DNA of 5,240 nucleotides from Spirochaetaceae bacterium UBA6089 (GTDB lineage: Bacteria > Spirochaetota > Spirochaetia > Treponematales > Rectinemataceae). Every line of letters begins with the position of its first letter. The first letter of the stretch is position 1. The notes below the pieces were generated by a model. The model had not been told where the DNA came from. It made no database searches and saw only the letters and a list, made by a program, of their open reading frames with translations. Both the position numbers and the translations under genes were made by a program. The stretch lies in NCBI GenBank assembly GCA_002435985.1, contig DIXD01000106.1, forward strand, positions 1 to 5,240. Reading direction: 5' to 3'. Of the stretch, positions 1 through 5,240 are shown one piece after another.

Positions 1-559
1 TGATGTCGGTGCCGGTACCAGAGAAGATACTCGCATAGCCCCGATTTTGGGACCTTTGAAATACCGTGAGCGTTTGGTTATTGAATTCGTCGAGCCCCTG
101 CACAATGAGATCTGGAAGGCCATCTGTGGTCATATCCATGGTCTGTACGATGATACTGTCCAGCTTTGTGGCGGCCACAGCCCCATCGAAGTATCGTGAA
201 TAGATACCAAGAGTAGAGAGAAAATCGGCTACGACAATCTCCAGCGAAGTGCTCGAAGGGCCCTTTTTGGACACAATGATCTGCTCGAAATCTTCATCGT
301 CATCGAGGTTGATGTCGATTGTCTTGAGAAAGAGCTCTCCCGGAAGAGGGGTAATGGCTGCCCGCTGTTGCATTGTGCTTGGAGAGGGCGTCTCGCTTTT
401 ATCCGAAGAGTTTTCGAGGATGACCGTTCGGTTCTCTATGGGCACAGATGCCTGGAGAATTTCCTGCCGCTGAAGTGCCACGAGCCACGCCGCACACACA
501 AAGGCAATGAAAAAGACTACGATGTACAGGTGTTTGAGCATGGTTTGGAATGTCTTCAT
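1..559 (-). CDS. Membrane-anchored envelope protein with FG-GAP-like repeats (3' end beyond the left edge)
   Basis: The first 186 codons are visible and the frame is open to the left edge. Residues 1-10 are short and basic (MKTFQTMLKH), followed by a hydrophobic stretch at about 11-29, so this is a signal peptide or uncleaved membrane anchor. Cys22 has Val at -1, a poor lipobox, so lipidation is doubtful. A Ser/Thr/Pro-rich linker (about 37-70) follows. Two Asp-rich loops come next: D82-I-N-L-D-D-D-E-D90 and D142-M-T-T-D-G-L-P-D150, each followed by a hydrophobic strand (EQIIV, LIVQG). This spacing resembles the calcium-binding loops of FG-GAP/VCBS beta-propeller repeats. I infer an exported domain facing the periplasm or surface. 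Treponemal proteins of similar style are sometimes annotated as pallilysin-related adhesins, but no protease motif is visible in this part and I do not claim that function. The start at 559 is the only in-frame ATG with any purine-rich upstream site (AGAGGG, only 2 nt away); a second ATG lies at 541. It begins 25 bp after rocD, so co-transcription is likely. Confidence 0.72.
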   Translation of the reverse strand, partial: MKTFQTMLKHLYIVVFFIAFVCAAWLVALQRQEILQASVPIENRTVILENSSDKSETPSPSTMQQRAAITPLPGELFLKTIDINLDDDEDFEQIIVSKKGPSSTSLEIVVADFLSTLGIYSRYFDGAVAATKLDSIIVQTMDMTTDGLPDLIVQGLDEFNNQTLTVFQRSQNRGYASIFSGTGTDI

Positions 560-584
560 CGCCCTCTTTGCCCTACATTGAATG

Positions 585-1784
585 CTAGACACTCTTCAAA
601 ACAGAGGTAATCCTTTCGAGCGCATCTTCGAGTTCCTCTGCGGAGATGACGAGCGGAGGTGCAAAACGAATGATGTTCCCGTGTGTCTGCTTGGCAAGTA
701 TGCCTTTTTCCTTGAGTGCGAGGCAAGTGGGATAGGCATCGAAGCCCTCTTCAAACACGACGGCATTGAGGAGCCCTTTGCCACGTACACGACGAATTTT
801 ATCGGATTTGACGGCGGCGATTACCTCCCTGAAGCGCTCGCCACGCACGATGGCCTTTTCTTCGAGGTGTTCATCTTCCAGCACTTCTATCGAAGCGATG
901 CCGACCGCTCCTGCAAGCGGATTTCCGCCGAAGGTCGATCCATGAGTGCCTGGAGTAAAGACATCCATGACCTCGTGGTCTGCCACGATGGCGGAGATCG
1001 GCATGATACCCCCGCCCAAGGCCTTTCCCAAACACATAATATCGGGCTTGGCGTTTTCATAGTGCCAGGCGAAACGCCGACCAGTCCTGCACAAACCGGT
1101 CTGGATTTCGTCGAAGATCAGCAGGATTCCTGCCTCGGAACAGATTCTTCGTAGCTCGACCAAGTAGCCCTCAGGGGGAATGACGACACCGGCTTCTCCT
1201 TGAATAGGCTCCACCAAGACGGCTACGGTGTTCTCGTCGATGGATGTGCGCACCGCCTCGGCATCGCCAAACGGCACTTTTATGAAGCCCGGAACATATG
1301 GGCCATAGTTGATATAGGATTCAGGATCATTGGACATGGAAATCGCGCTGAGCGTGCGACCGTGGAAGTTGCCGGTGGCGCAGATAATGGTCTGTTTGCC
1401 GTTCTCGAGCCCTTTTTTTTCTACACCCCAGCGCCTGGCGGCCTTGATCGCCGTCTCCACGGCCTCGACACCCGTGTTCATCGGAAGAGCCTTTTCATAG
1501 CCGGTATAGTCGCAGAGCTTCTGCAAAAATGGCCCCATCTTGTCGTTGTGAAAAGCTCGGGAAGTGAGCGTGACACGCCCAAGTTGTGCCGTCGCGGCCT
1601 CTACGATGTGAGGATGCAGGTGCCCTTGATTCACTGCGGAGTAGGCGGAGAGAAAATCATAATATTCTCTGCCCTCCGGATCCCAGACTTTGCATCCTTT
1701 GGCGCGCGAGATGACAACAGGAATTGGGTGATAGTTGTGTGCACCATAGCGATTGTCCAGAGCGATATAATCCTGAGAATTCAT
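585..1784 (-). CDS. rocD: Ornithine aminotransferase (ornithine-oxo-acid transaminase)
   Basis: This cytosolic, PLP-dependent class III aminotransferase moves the delta-amino group of L-ornithine to 2-oxoglutarate, giving glutamate-5-semialdehyde and glutamate. The reaction is reversible and links arginine/ornithine with proline and glutamate. The 399-residue protein matches the usual bacterial RocD length (about 400) and aligns end to end with the human enzyme from memory. Landmarks are YGAHNYHP (Tyr18, human Tyr55), SAYSAVNQGH (Tyr48, human Tyr85), NTGVEAVETA near 103, HGRT (Arg143, human Arg180), EPIQGEAGV (Glu197, human Glu235), DEIQTG (Asp225, PLP ring nitrogen), LGKALGGG (Lys254, Schiff-base lysine), HGSTFGGNP near 281 and IIRFAPPLVI (Arg373, human Arg413). 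The Tyr pair and Glu235 equivalents separate true ornithine aminotransferases from acetylornithine aminotransferases. The frame is open to an ATG at 1832, but the start at 1784 is preferred: it has AAGGAGG 4 nt upstream and gives the family N-terminus. It lies between ddl (157 bp upstream) and the envelope gene (25 bp downstream). Confidence 0.95.
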   Translation of the reverse strand: MNSQDYIALDNRYGAHNYHPIPVVISRAKGCKVWDPEGREYYDFLSAYSAVNQGHLHPHIVEAATAQLGRVTLTSRAFHNDKMGPFLQKLCDYTGYEKALPMNTGVEAVETAIKAARRWGVEKKGLENGKQTIICATGNFHGRTLSAISMSNDPESYINYGPYVPGFIKVPFGDAEAVRTSIDENTVAVLVEPIQGEAGVVIPPEGYLVELRRICSEAGILLIFDEIQTGLCRTGRRFAWHYENAKPDIMCLGKALGGGIMPISAIVADHEVMDVFTPGTHGSTFGGNPLAGAVGIASIEVLEDEHLEEKAIVRGERFREVIAAVKSDKIRRVRGKGLLNAVVFEEGFDAYPTCLALKEKGILAKQTHGNIIRFAPPLVISAEELEDALERITSVLKSV

Positions 1785-1808
1785 ATAACCTCCTTCGAAA
1801 GAATAGAA

Positions 1809-1841
1809 GCTCCGTCTGGAGCATAGTCCCACAGGGGAACT
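1809..1841 (-). promoter_or_regulatory. Two tandem small hairpins in the rocD leader
   Basis: Read on the minus strand, the first potential stem pairs AGTCCC (1825-1830 on the plus strand) with GGG-ACT (1835-1841, one bulged A), with a 4-nt loop. The second is a perfect 5-bp stem, GCTCC/GGAGC, with loop AGAC at 1809-1822. The first would sit almost at the 5' end of a transcript starting near 1840. The second ends 13 nt before the AAGGAGG ribosome site. They may affect mRNA stability or rocD translation, but both stems are short. Confidence 0.3.
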
Positions 1842-1846
1842 TTTAC

Positions 1847-1875
1847 ATTATACCCCGAGGAGATTCGGCACGGAA
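1847..1875 (-). promoter_or_regulatory. Candidate rocD promoter with perfect TATAAT
   Basis: TATAAT at 1852-1847 (minus strand) is a consensus -10 box. The base run 17 bp upstream, TTCCGT (1875-1870), is a poor -35. The A+T-rich block at 1881-1912 falls at about -41 to -72 relative to a start near 1840, where an UP element would lie, and may compensate. The predicted leader to the rocD ATG is about 56 nt. This would let rocD and the envelope gene be expressed apart from murE-ddl. Confidence 0.5.
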
Positions 1876-1880
1876 GTACT

Positions 1881-1912
1881 AATAATAATTACAAGTATAA
1901 TAAATAATTATG
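1881..1912. promoter_or_regulatory. A+T-rich block upstream of the rocD promoter (possible UP element)
   Basis: Nearly every base in this 32-bp stretch is A or T, sharply unlike the surrounding sequence, and it carries the direct repeat AATAATTA. It lies between the ddl stop and the candidate rocD -10 box at the spacing expected of an UP element. It has no G+C-rich stem before it, so it does not look like an intrinsic terminator for ddl. Confidence 0.35.
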
Positions 1913-1941
1913 CAGTCAGGTCTCGGTAGGCCATCTCATCG

Positions 1942-3057
1942 CTAGGTCGTTGAAAAATCGTACTCGAGTGCCCGCTTGGCTCCATACTCCTCTATGCCGA
2001 GCTCGATCAGTCTGTCGAGCAAATCGATATACGCAAGACCAGCATGTATACACATCCGTGGATACATTGAGATGGCGGTAAAGCCGGGTATGGTGTTGAT
2101 CTCGTTCAGAAACACGGCTCCGGTCATTTTCTCGATAAAGAAATCCACGCGCGCCATGCCCTTAATCGATGCATATTTATAGGCTGAGATCGCTATGCTC
2201 ATAATTCGATTCTTCGTCTCTTCCGAAAGAGGGGCAGGAATCAGAAGTGAAGCCCCGTGAGGATCCTTGTATTTCGCCTCATAATCATAGAATTCATGAG
2301 AAGGGATAATCTCTCCGGGTGGAAAGGCTATGGGACTCTCATTGCCGAGCACCGCACACTCGATTTCCCTCGCCTCTATGAAGGCCTCGACGAGGGCTCG
2401 CTCAGACCAGCGCAGCGCGGAGAGAAGAGCCGCCTTCAATGCCTCTGGATGATTCACTTTTGAAGTGCCGACCGATGAGCCGGAACACGTGGGCTTCACA
2501 AAGCAAGGCCAGCCGAACCTCGTTTCGACTTTGCGGACGAGAGTTTGATAATTTTTATCGGATAAATCCTCTCTCCTTACTGAAATATAGTCGACTATAG
2601 GAAGTCCTGCCGACAGCCAGAGGCGTTTCGATATTTCCTTGTCCATGCCGACCGCTGACCCCAGCACATCCGCGCCGACGTAAGGGAGGTCGACAGTTTC
2701 GAGAAGGCCTTGCACTGTTCCGTCCTCACCGAATGTCCCGTGCAATACTGGAAATACAATGTCGATCTCGAGGTTTTGAAGACGCTTTTCCGTTTCGAGC
2801 CATAGGCCTCTTCCCGGCACTGCAATGACCCGGCTGGTTTTTTCGATTTCAGGCAGTGCGCGCATGAGCCCTTGTTCCGGCGGCGTGTACGCCCACTGCG
2901 GCAGCGTCTGTAAGTACCATTCTCCTTCTTTTGTGATGCCGATAGGGACGATGGAATATTTTGTCTTGTCGAGGTGGGCGATGATACTGCCGGCAGAGAT
3001 GAGGGATACTTCATGTTCGCCGGATTTTCCGCCATACAATACAGCAACAGTCTTCAT
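1942..3057 (-). CDS. ddl: D-alanine--D-alanine ligase
   Basis: This cytosolic ATP-grasp enzyme joins two D-alanines into the dipeptide that MurF adds to the UDP-MurNAc-tripeptide. The 371-residue product shows the full set of Ddl motifs: GGKSGEHEVSL (Glu16, equivalent to E. coli DdlB Glu15), LHGTFGEDGTVQGLLE at about 105-120, VGADVLGSAVGMDK near 127-140, FVKPTCSGSSVGTSK (Ser194/Ser195), the omega-loop sequence EFYDYEAKY ending in Lys262-Tyr263, and the metal ligands Asp305, Glu319 and Asn321 in RVDFF and NEINTIPG. Tyr263 corresponds to DdlB Tyr216, which favours D-Ala over D-lactate as second substrate, so a vancomycin-type depsipeptide ligase is unlikely. At 371 residues it is longer than E. 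coli DdlB (306), in line with the longer DdlA/Van-type subgroup. An in-frame ATG at 3078 exists, but 3057 is the better start: it has AAAGGA about 8 nt upstream, and its ATG overlaps the murE stop as ATGA. That geometry predicts translational coupling with murE. No convincing intrinsic terminator follows the gene. Confidence 0.96.
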   Translation of the reverse strand: MKTVAVLYGGKSGEHEVSLISAGSIIAHLDKTKYSIVPIGITKEGEWYLQTLPQWAYTPPEQGLMRALPEIEKTSRVIAVPGRGLWLETEKRLQNLEIDIVFPVLHGTFGEDGTVQGLLETVDLPYVGADVLGSAVGMDKEISKRLWLSAGLPIVDYISVRREDLSDKNYQTLVRKVETRFGWPCFVKPTCSGSSVGTSKVNHPEALKAALLSALRWSERALVEAFIEAREIECAVLGNESPIAFPPGEIIPSHEFYDYEAKYKDPHGASLLIPAPLSEETKNRIMSIAISAYKYASIKGMARVDFFIEKMTGAVFLNEINTIPGFTAISMYPRMCIHAGLAYIDLLDRLIELGIEEYGAKRALEYDFSTT

Positions 3058-4637
3058 TGTTTCTTTCCTTTCGCGCAAAATCCCAGGTCTGCAAGGATGG
3101 AGCGCGCTGTGGTTTCTTCATCATAAGGGATGCTGTGATCCGCATAGATGATGGAATTCTCATGGCCTTTGCCCAGAAGCAGCACAAGATCGCCCTGCAC
3201 AGCGCGAGAGAAGGCCTCGCGGATTGCGGTCGGGCGATCAGGTATGAGAAAAAGGCGATCGCCTCTAGGCAGTTGGGGGCACCCTGAGGCGATTTCCTCG
3301 AGGATTGCCATTGGATCTTCGCCGCGTGGATCCTCGTCGGTCAGAATGAGGATATCACAGGTGTCGGCAGCGATGCGTCCCTGCTGAGGACGCTTTGCCC
3401 TGTCTCGTTCACCTGCGGAGCCGAATACGCAGAGGATTCTGCCCTGTCGCTCCCTCCGGAGTGCAGGCAAAATTTCCCGAAACGAGGAGGGCGTGTGCGC
3501 ATAATCGATGATGACATCGAAGGGTTGTCCGGCCAAGATTCGCTGCATTCTGCCTTTGACGGGCTTCAGCATAGGCAAAAGAGGTACAAAGCGGCTCCAG
3601 TGCAGGCCTGTCGCTGCAGATGCGGCGAGCATAGCGCCCAAGGCGTTTTGAACATTGAAAGCACCGGGAAGGTTGATTCTCGCAAGGAGCCTCAGCCTCG
3701 TCGCCTTCTGCGCCGGATCGGGTCCTTCGATTGTACAATTCGTTCCCTCGGGATCGCTCTCGATGTCGAATGCACACAGATCCGCAGGGACTCCCTTGCT
3801 GGAATAGGTCAGATAAGGAGCCGAGGACTCTCCGGCAAAATAAGCCGCGCTCGGATCGTCTGCACAGATGATGCCCAGCGGAGTGCATGCCTTGTCGCAT
3901 ATCAGCCGCTTTGGGCCGCCTTCTCCGAGACGGCGGAAGAGGTTGGCCTTATCGCTGCGGTACTGTTTCCATGTGCCATGAAATTCGAGGTGCTCATGTG
4001 TGACATTCGTCACAAGCCCAATGTCGAAGTGGACATGCGCAAGGCGCGCAGTCCGCTGCGAAAGGCCATGACTCGACGCTTCTACCACGGCGAACGCAAG
4101 GCCGTGATCGCGCATCTGGGCGAGCATCTCCTGCACGGCCGTGGATTCCGGCGTTGTCTGGTGCCGAGGATTGGGTCGTTCGCCATCGCCCGTGTCGGAC
4201 ATCACCGTGGAAAAGAAACCGGCCTTGTAGCCGGCCAGTTTGAGTAGCTGATAGATGAGGGATACGGTTGTGCTTTTCCCTTCTGTTCCGGTTACGCCGA
4301 TGACACAGAGCGAATCCGATGGATTGTCGTAGAACATGCTCGAAATGGTGGACATGGCCCAGCGGCAGTCGGCGACGCGCAGAAATGCGACCTTCTCGAG
4401 CGTGCGCGCATCGGGAGGATCGAGCATGCCTTCATACACGACCCCGACGGCACCCTGCCGGACTGCAGCCTGAATATAGTATTTGCCATCGCTGTGAATA
4501 CCTGGAAGGGCGAAGAACAGATAACCCGGACTGCATTCTCTGGAGTCGTAGGAGAGGCCGGTCACGGATTGCCCACTATTCCCCTGTATATCGAGAAAAT
4601 CCAGACCACTGACGATATCGGACAAGCGCTTGGGCAT
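3054..4637 (-). CDS. murE: UDP-N-acetylmuramyl-tripeptide synthetase (third amino acid possibly ornithine)
   Basis: This cytosolic Mur ligase uses ATP to add the third residue of the stem peptide to UDP-MurNAc-L-Ala-D-Glu. The 527-residue product has the three Mur ligase domains. The N-terminal UDP-binding domain (about 1-105) includes GLSYDSRECSPGYLFFALPG. The central ATPase domain holds P-loop GVTGTEGKST (114-123, Lys121), the HQTTPES substrate loop (159-165), VVEASSHGLSQRT (184-196), NVTHEHLEFHGT (211-222) and YRSDKANLF, whose Lys230 is at the position of the carbamylated lysine. The C-terminal domain has DYAHTPSS (378-385), FGSAGERDRAKRP (405-417), the specificity loop TDEDPRGEDP (433-442) and LLLGKGHE (487-493). 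E. coli MurE has DNPR in that loop for meso-diaminopimelate; here it reads E435-D-P-R438, so another diamino acid is possible. Ornithine is plausible given rocD nearby, but this is inference. The start at 4637 is preferred because AGGA lies 5 nt upstream and it gives the usual MurE N-terminus; the frame extends to a TTG at 4676. Its TGA overlaps the ddl ATG. Confidence 0.95.
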   Translation of the reverse strand: MPKRLSDIVSGLDFLDIQGNSGQSVTGLSYDSRECSPGYLFFALPGIHSDGKYYIQAAVRQGAVGVVYEGMLDPPDARTLEKVAFLRVADCRWAMSTISSMFYDNPSDSLCVIGVTGTEGKSTTVSLIYQLLKLAGYKAGFFSTVMSDTGDGERPNPRHQTTPESTAVQEMLAQMRDHGLAFAVVEASSHGLSQRTARLAHVHFDIGLVTNVTHEHLEFHGTWKQYRSDKANLFRRLGEGGPKRLICDKACTPLGIICADDPSAAYFAGESSAPYLTYSSKGVPADLCAFDIESDPEGTNCTIEGPDPAQKATRLRLLARINLPGAFNVQNALGAMLAASAATGLHWSRFVPLLPMLKPVKGRMQRILAGQPFDVIIDYAHTPSSFREILPALRRERQGRILCVFGSAGERDRAKRPQQGRIAADTCDILILTDEDPRGEDPMAILEEIASGCPQLPRGDRLFLIPDRPTAIREAFSRAVQGDLVLLLGKGHENSIIYADHSIPYDEETTARSILADLGFCAKGKKQ

Positions 4638-4708
4638 ATTGGTCCTGATCTTATCACGCAAGACTGGACACTGCAATGAAGTCTTCGTAGGTCGTCTCGG
4701 CGCGACTG

Positions 4709-4741
4709 ATAGCGGGAGATTTTATTCAATAAAACCGCTAT
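4709..4741. promoter_or_regulatory. Interrupted inverted repeat between murE and queD (operator-like dyad)
   Basis: Outer arms ATAGCGG (4709-4715) and CCGCTAT (4735-4741) are perfect reverse complements. Inside them TTTTATT (4720-4726) and AATAAAA (4728-4734) are also perfect reverse complements around a single C. Only four bases (GAGA, 4716-4719) break the left half, so 14 base pairs match in nested arms. The right arm runs into the queD -10 box. No T-run follows on either strand, so a terminator is unlikely. A repressor or activator site serving one or both divergent genes is the simplest reading; an RNA hairpin in the murE leader is the alternative. Confidence 0.5.
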
Positions 4742-4764
4742 ACTATTGAATATCGACACTCCAA
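4737..4764 (-). promoter_or_regulatory. Possible murE-ddl promoter facing away from queD
   Basis: On the minus strand TTGGAG (4764-4759) is followed after 16 bp by TATAGC (4742-4737). Each box matches the sigma-70 consensus only partly (three and four of six bases). If used, transcription would start near 4730 and leave a leader of about 90 nt before murE. It would share the same few bases with the queD -10 box, so the two promoters would overlap back to back. The support is weak. Confidence 0.25.
4739..4744 (+). promoter_or_regulatory. Candidate -10 box of the queD promoter
   Basis: TATACT matches the sigma-70-type -10 consensus at five of six bases and would place the transcription start near 4751, giving a leader of about 20-30 nt. 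No good -35 box stands at 16-18 bp upstream (GAGATT at 4716-4721 is poor), so the promoter may be activator-dependent or weak. The box overlaps the right arm of the dyad at 4709-4741. Confidence 0.45.
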
Positions 4765-4773
4765 CAGGAGAAG

Positions 4774-5172
4774 ATGAACATGTACTATGTGCGAGTTGAG
4801 GCCGAATTTGCCGCGGCCCACAGAATTGTCCACTATCATGGCAAATGCGAACGCTTTCACGGCCATAACTACAAGGTTAGGGTTTGGGTCTGCGGCAAAA
4901 GACTTGGTGAAGGCGGAATGCTCGTCGATTTCGGCATCGTCAAGGCCGCGCTCAGAAATGTACTCGATGCGTCGCTCGATCACAGAAACCTCAATGAATT
5001 GTCCGAATTCGAGGATGATCCAAGCGCCGAACGAATTGCGAAATATATCTATGACCGACTCTGCGCCATGCTTCCCGACACGGTTTTGTCGGCCGTCGAC
5101 GTTTTTGAGACGGCGAACTCGATGGCGAGATATATTCCCGATTCCTTGGCTGATACTCCGTCGATCTCTTAG
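4774..5172 (+). CDS. queD: 6-carboxy-5,6,7,8-tetrahydropterin synthase (QueD/PTPS family)
   Basis: This cytosolic zinc enzyme of the 6-pyruvoyl-tetrahydropterin synthase fold converts 7,8-dihydroneopterin triphosphate to 6-carboxytetrahydropterin, the second step toward the queuosine precursor preQ0. The 132-residue protein is of normal family length (about 120-140). FAAAHRI supplies zinc ligand His16, and GKCERFHGHNY supplies the catalytic Cys25 and zinc ligands His29 and His31. LVDFGIVK (50-57) is the conserved strand-helix. LDHRNLNE gives the Asp69-His70 catalytic pair. PSAERIAKYIYDRL (Glu86) and VFETANSMARY (Glu112, pterin anchor) complete the signature. The Cys-x3-His-x-His spacing fits QueD, but members of this family are hard to separate by sequence alone, so a related pterin enzyme cannot be excluded. 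AGGAG at 4766-4770 lies 3 nt from the ATG at 4774 and 9 nt from a second ATG at 4780. The shorter form, MYYVRVEAEF, is at least as likely by spacing. It diverges from murE, and no other queuosine gene is visible in the window. Confidence 0.93.
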   Translation: MNMYYVRVEAEFAAAHRIVHYHGKCERFHGHNYKVRVWVCGKRLGEGGMLVDFGIVKAALRNVLDASLDHRNLNELSEFEDDPSAERIAKYIYDRLCAMLPDTVLSAVDVFETANSMARYIPDSLADTPSIS

Positions 5173-5240
5173 CTCCACCCCTCGATACGGAAAACTATCT
5201 CTTCGGTAGGGAATTCCTTGTGTAACAGATCGACAAGACC
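5169..5240 (-). CDS. Possible C-terminus of an unidentified protein (5' part beyond the right edge)
   Basis: Reading the minus strand from the right edge, one frame stays open for 23 codons and ends in TAA at 5171-5169. The peptide includes LVDLLHKEFPTEEIVFRIEGWS. It looks like normal protein: a short amphipathic helix (VDLLHKEF) followed by a beta-strand (EIVFRIEG). I do not recognise the family. If real, it converges on queD, and its stop overlaps the queD stop by 4 bp. A frame of 23 codons can stay open by chance, so the support is the protein-like composition and the absence of any other obvious content in these 68 bases. Confidence 0.4.
   Translation of the reverse strand, partial: GLVDLLHKEFPTEEIVFRIEGWS

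Noticed and set aside
13..30. Lipoprotein call for the envelope protein from Cys22
   Set aside because: Val at -1 does not fit even the relaxed spirochaetal lipobox, which favours small residues, and the hydrophobic stretch continues well beyond the Cys. The Cys22 codon lies near 496-494.
582..1154. 190-codon open frame on the plus strand within the 3' half of rocD
   Set aside because: It mirrors the rocD coding frame; the rocD reading on the other strand is supported along its whole length.
1200..1826. 208-codon open frame on the plus strand within rocD
   Set aside because: It lies antisense to conserved rocD motifs, has no ribosome site of note and no protein-family features.
1785..1832. 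rocD start at ATG 1832, adding 16 residues
   Set aside because: The upstream ATG would lie within about 8 nt of the predicted transcript start, and the strong AAGGAGG site points to the ATG at 1784.
3495..4247. 250-codon open frame on the plus strand within murE
   Set aside because: It is antisense to an unmistakable murE; the translation is rich in Arg, Cys and Ser with no recognisable domain, and it is explained as a codon-bias shadow.
4638..4676. murE start at TTG 4676, adding 13 residues
   Set aside because: The extra residues do not resemble MurE N-termini, and the ATG at 4637 has an AGGA site 5 nt upstream.
4648..4676. Promoter just before murE (TTGCAG, 17 bp, TAAGAT preceded by TG)
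   Set aside because: The spacing and extended -10 look good, but the transcript would start about 4 nt before the murE ATG and lose the AGGA ribosome site; left as an unlikely leaderless start.
4738..5178. 146-codon open frame on the minus strand opposite queD
   Set aside because: queD carries all catalytic residues on the plus strand; the opposite frame has no recognisable motif.
5201..5215. Small stem CTATC/GGTAG after queD as a terminator
   Set aside because: The stem has only 5 bp including a G-U pair and no T-run follows.

Overview
This window looks like a piece of chromosome of roughly 50-55% G+C (judged by eye) from a spirochaete, probably of the Treponema/Spirochaeta group. The main reason is the MurE protein. 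Its P-loop reads GTEGKST, its substrate-loop region reads VVEASSHGLSQRT and NVTHEHLEFHGT, and its specificity loop reads TDEDPRGEDP; I associate this style with treponemal MurE. A membrane-anchored protein with FG-GAP-like Asp-rich repeats also fits a spirochaetal cell envelope. The lineage is inferred from remembered family patterns, not from a search.

Layout: four genes run leftward on the minus strand. In transcription order they are murE (4637 to 3054), ddl (3057 to 1942), rocD (1784 to 585) and the start of an envelope protein (559, running off the left edge). murE and ddl share an ATGA start/stop overlap, so they are almost certainly co-translated. A 157-bp gap before rocD carries a perfect TATAAT -10 box, an A+T-rich block behind it and two small leader hairpins, so rocD probably has its own promoter as well as possible read-through. 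The envelope gene starts 25 bp after rocD. On the plus strand, queD (4774-5172) diverges from murE across a short region holding a striking dyad that overlaps the queD -10 box. At the right edge, the last 23 codons of a possible minus-strand gene meet queD tail to tail and overlap it by 4 bp.

Function: MurE adds the third amino acid of the peptidoglycan stem peptide and Ddl makes the D-Ala-D-Ala unit added next. RocD interconverts ornithine and glutamate semialdehyde. Several spirochaetes carry L-ornithine at position 3 of their stem peptide. The MurE specificity loop departs from the meso-diaminopimelate consensus (EDPR instead of DNPR). The cluster can therefore be read as a wall-precursor module with the ornithine-metabolising enzyme next to the ligase that may consume ornithine. 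That reading is a hypothesis. queD belongs to queuosine/7-deazaguanine synthesis and has no evident link to the wall genes beyond the shared intergenic region.

I found no RNA genes, insertion sequences, CRISPR arrays or clear intrinsic terminators. No stretch of more than 300 bases lacks a gene. I see nothing here that amounts to a wholly new system; the points most worth a second look are the ornithine/MurE linkage and the queD-murE intergenic dyad.
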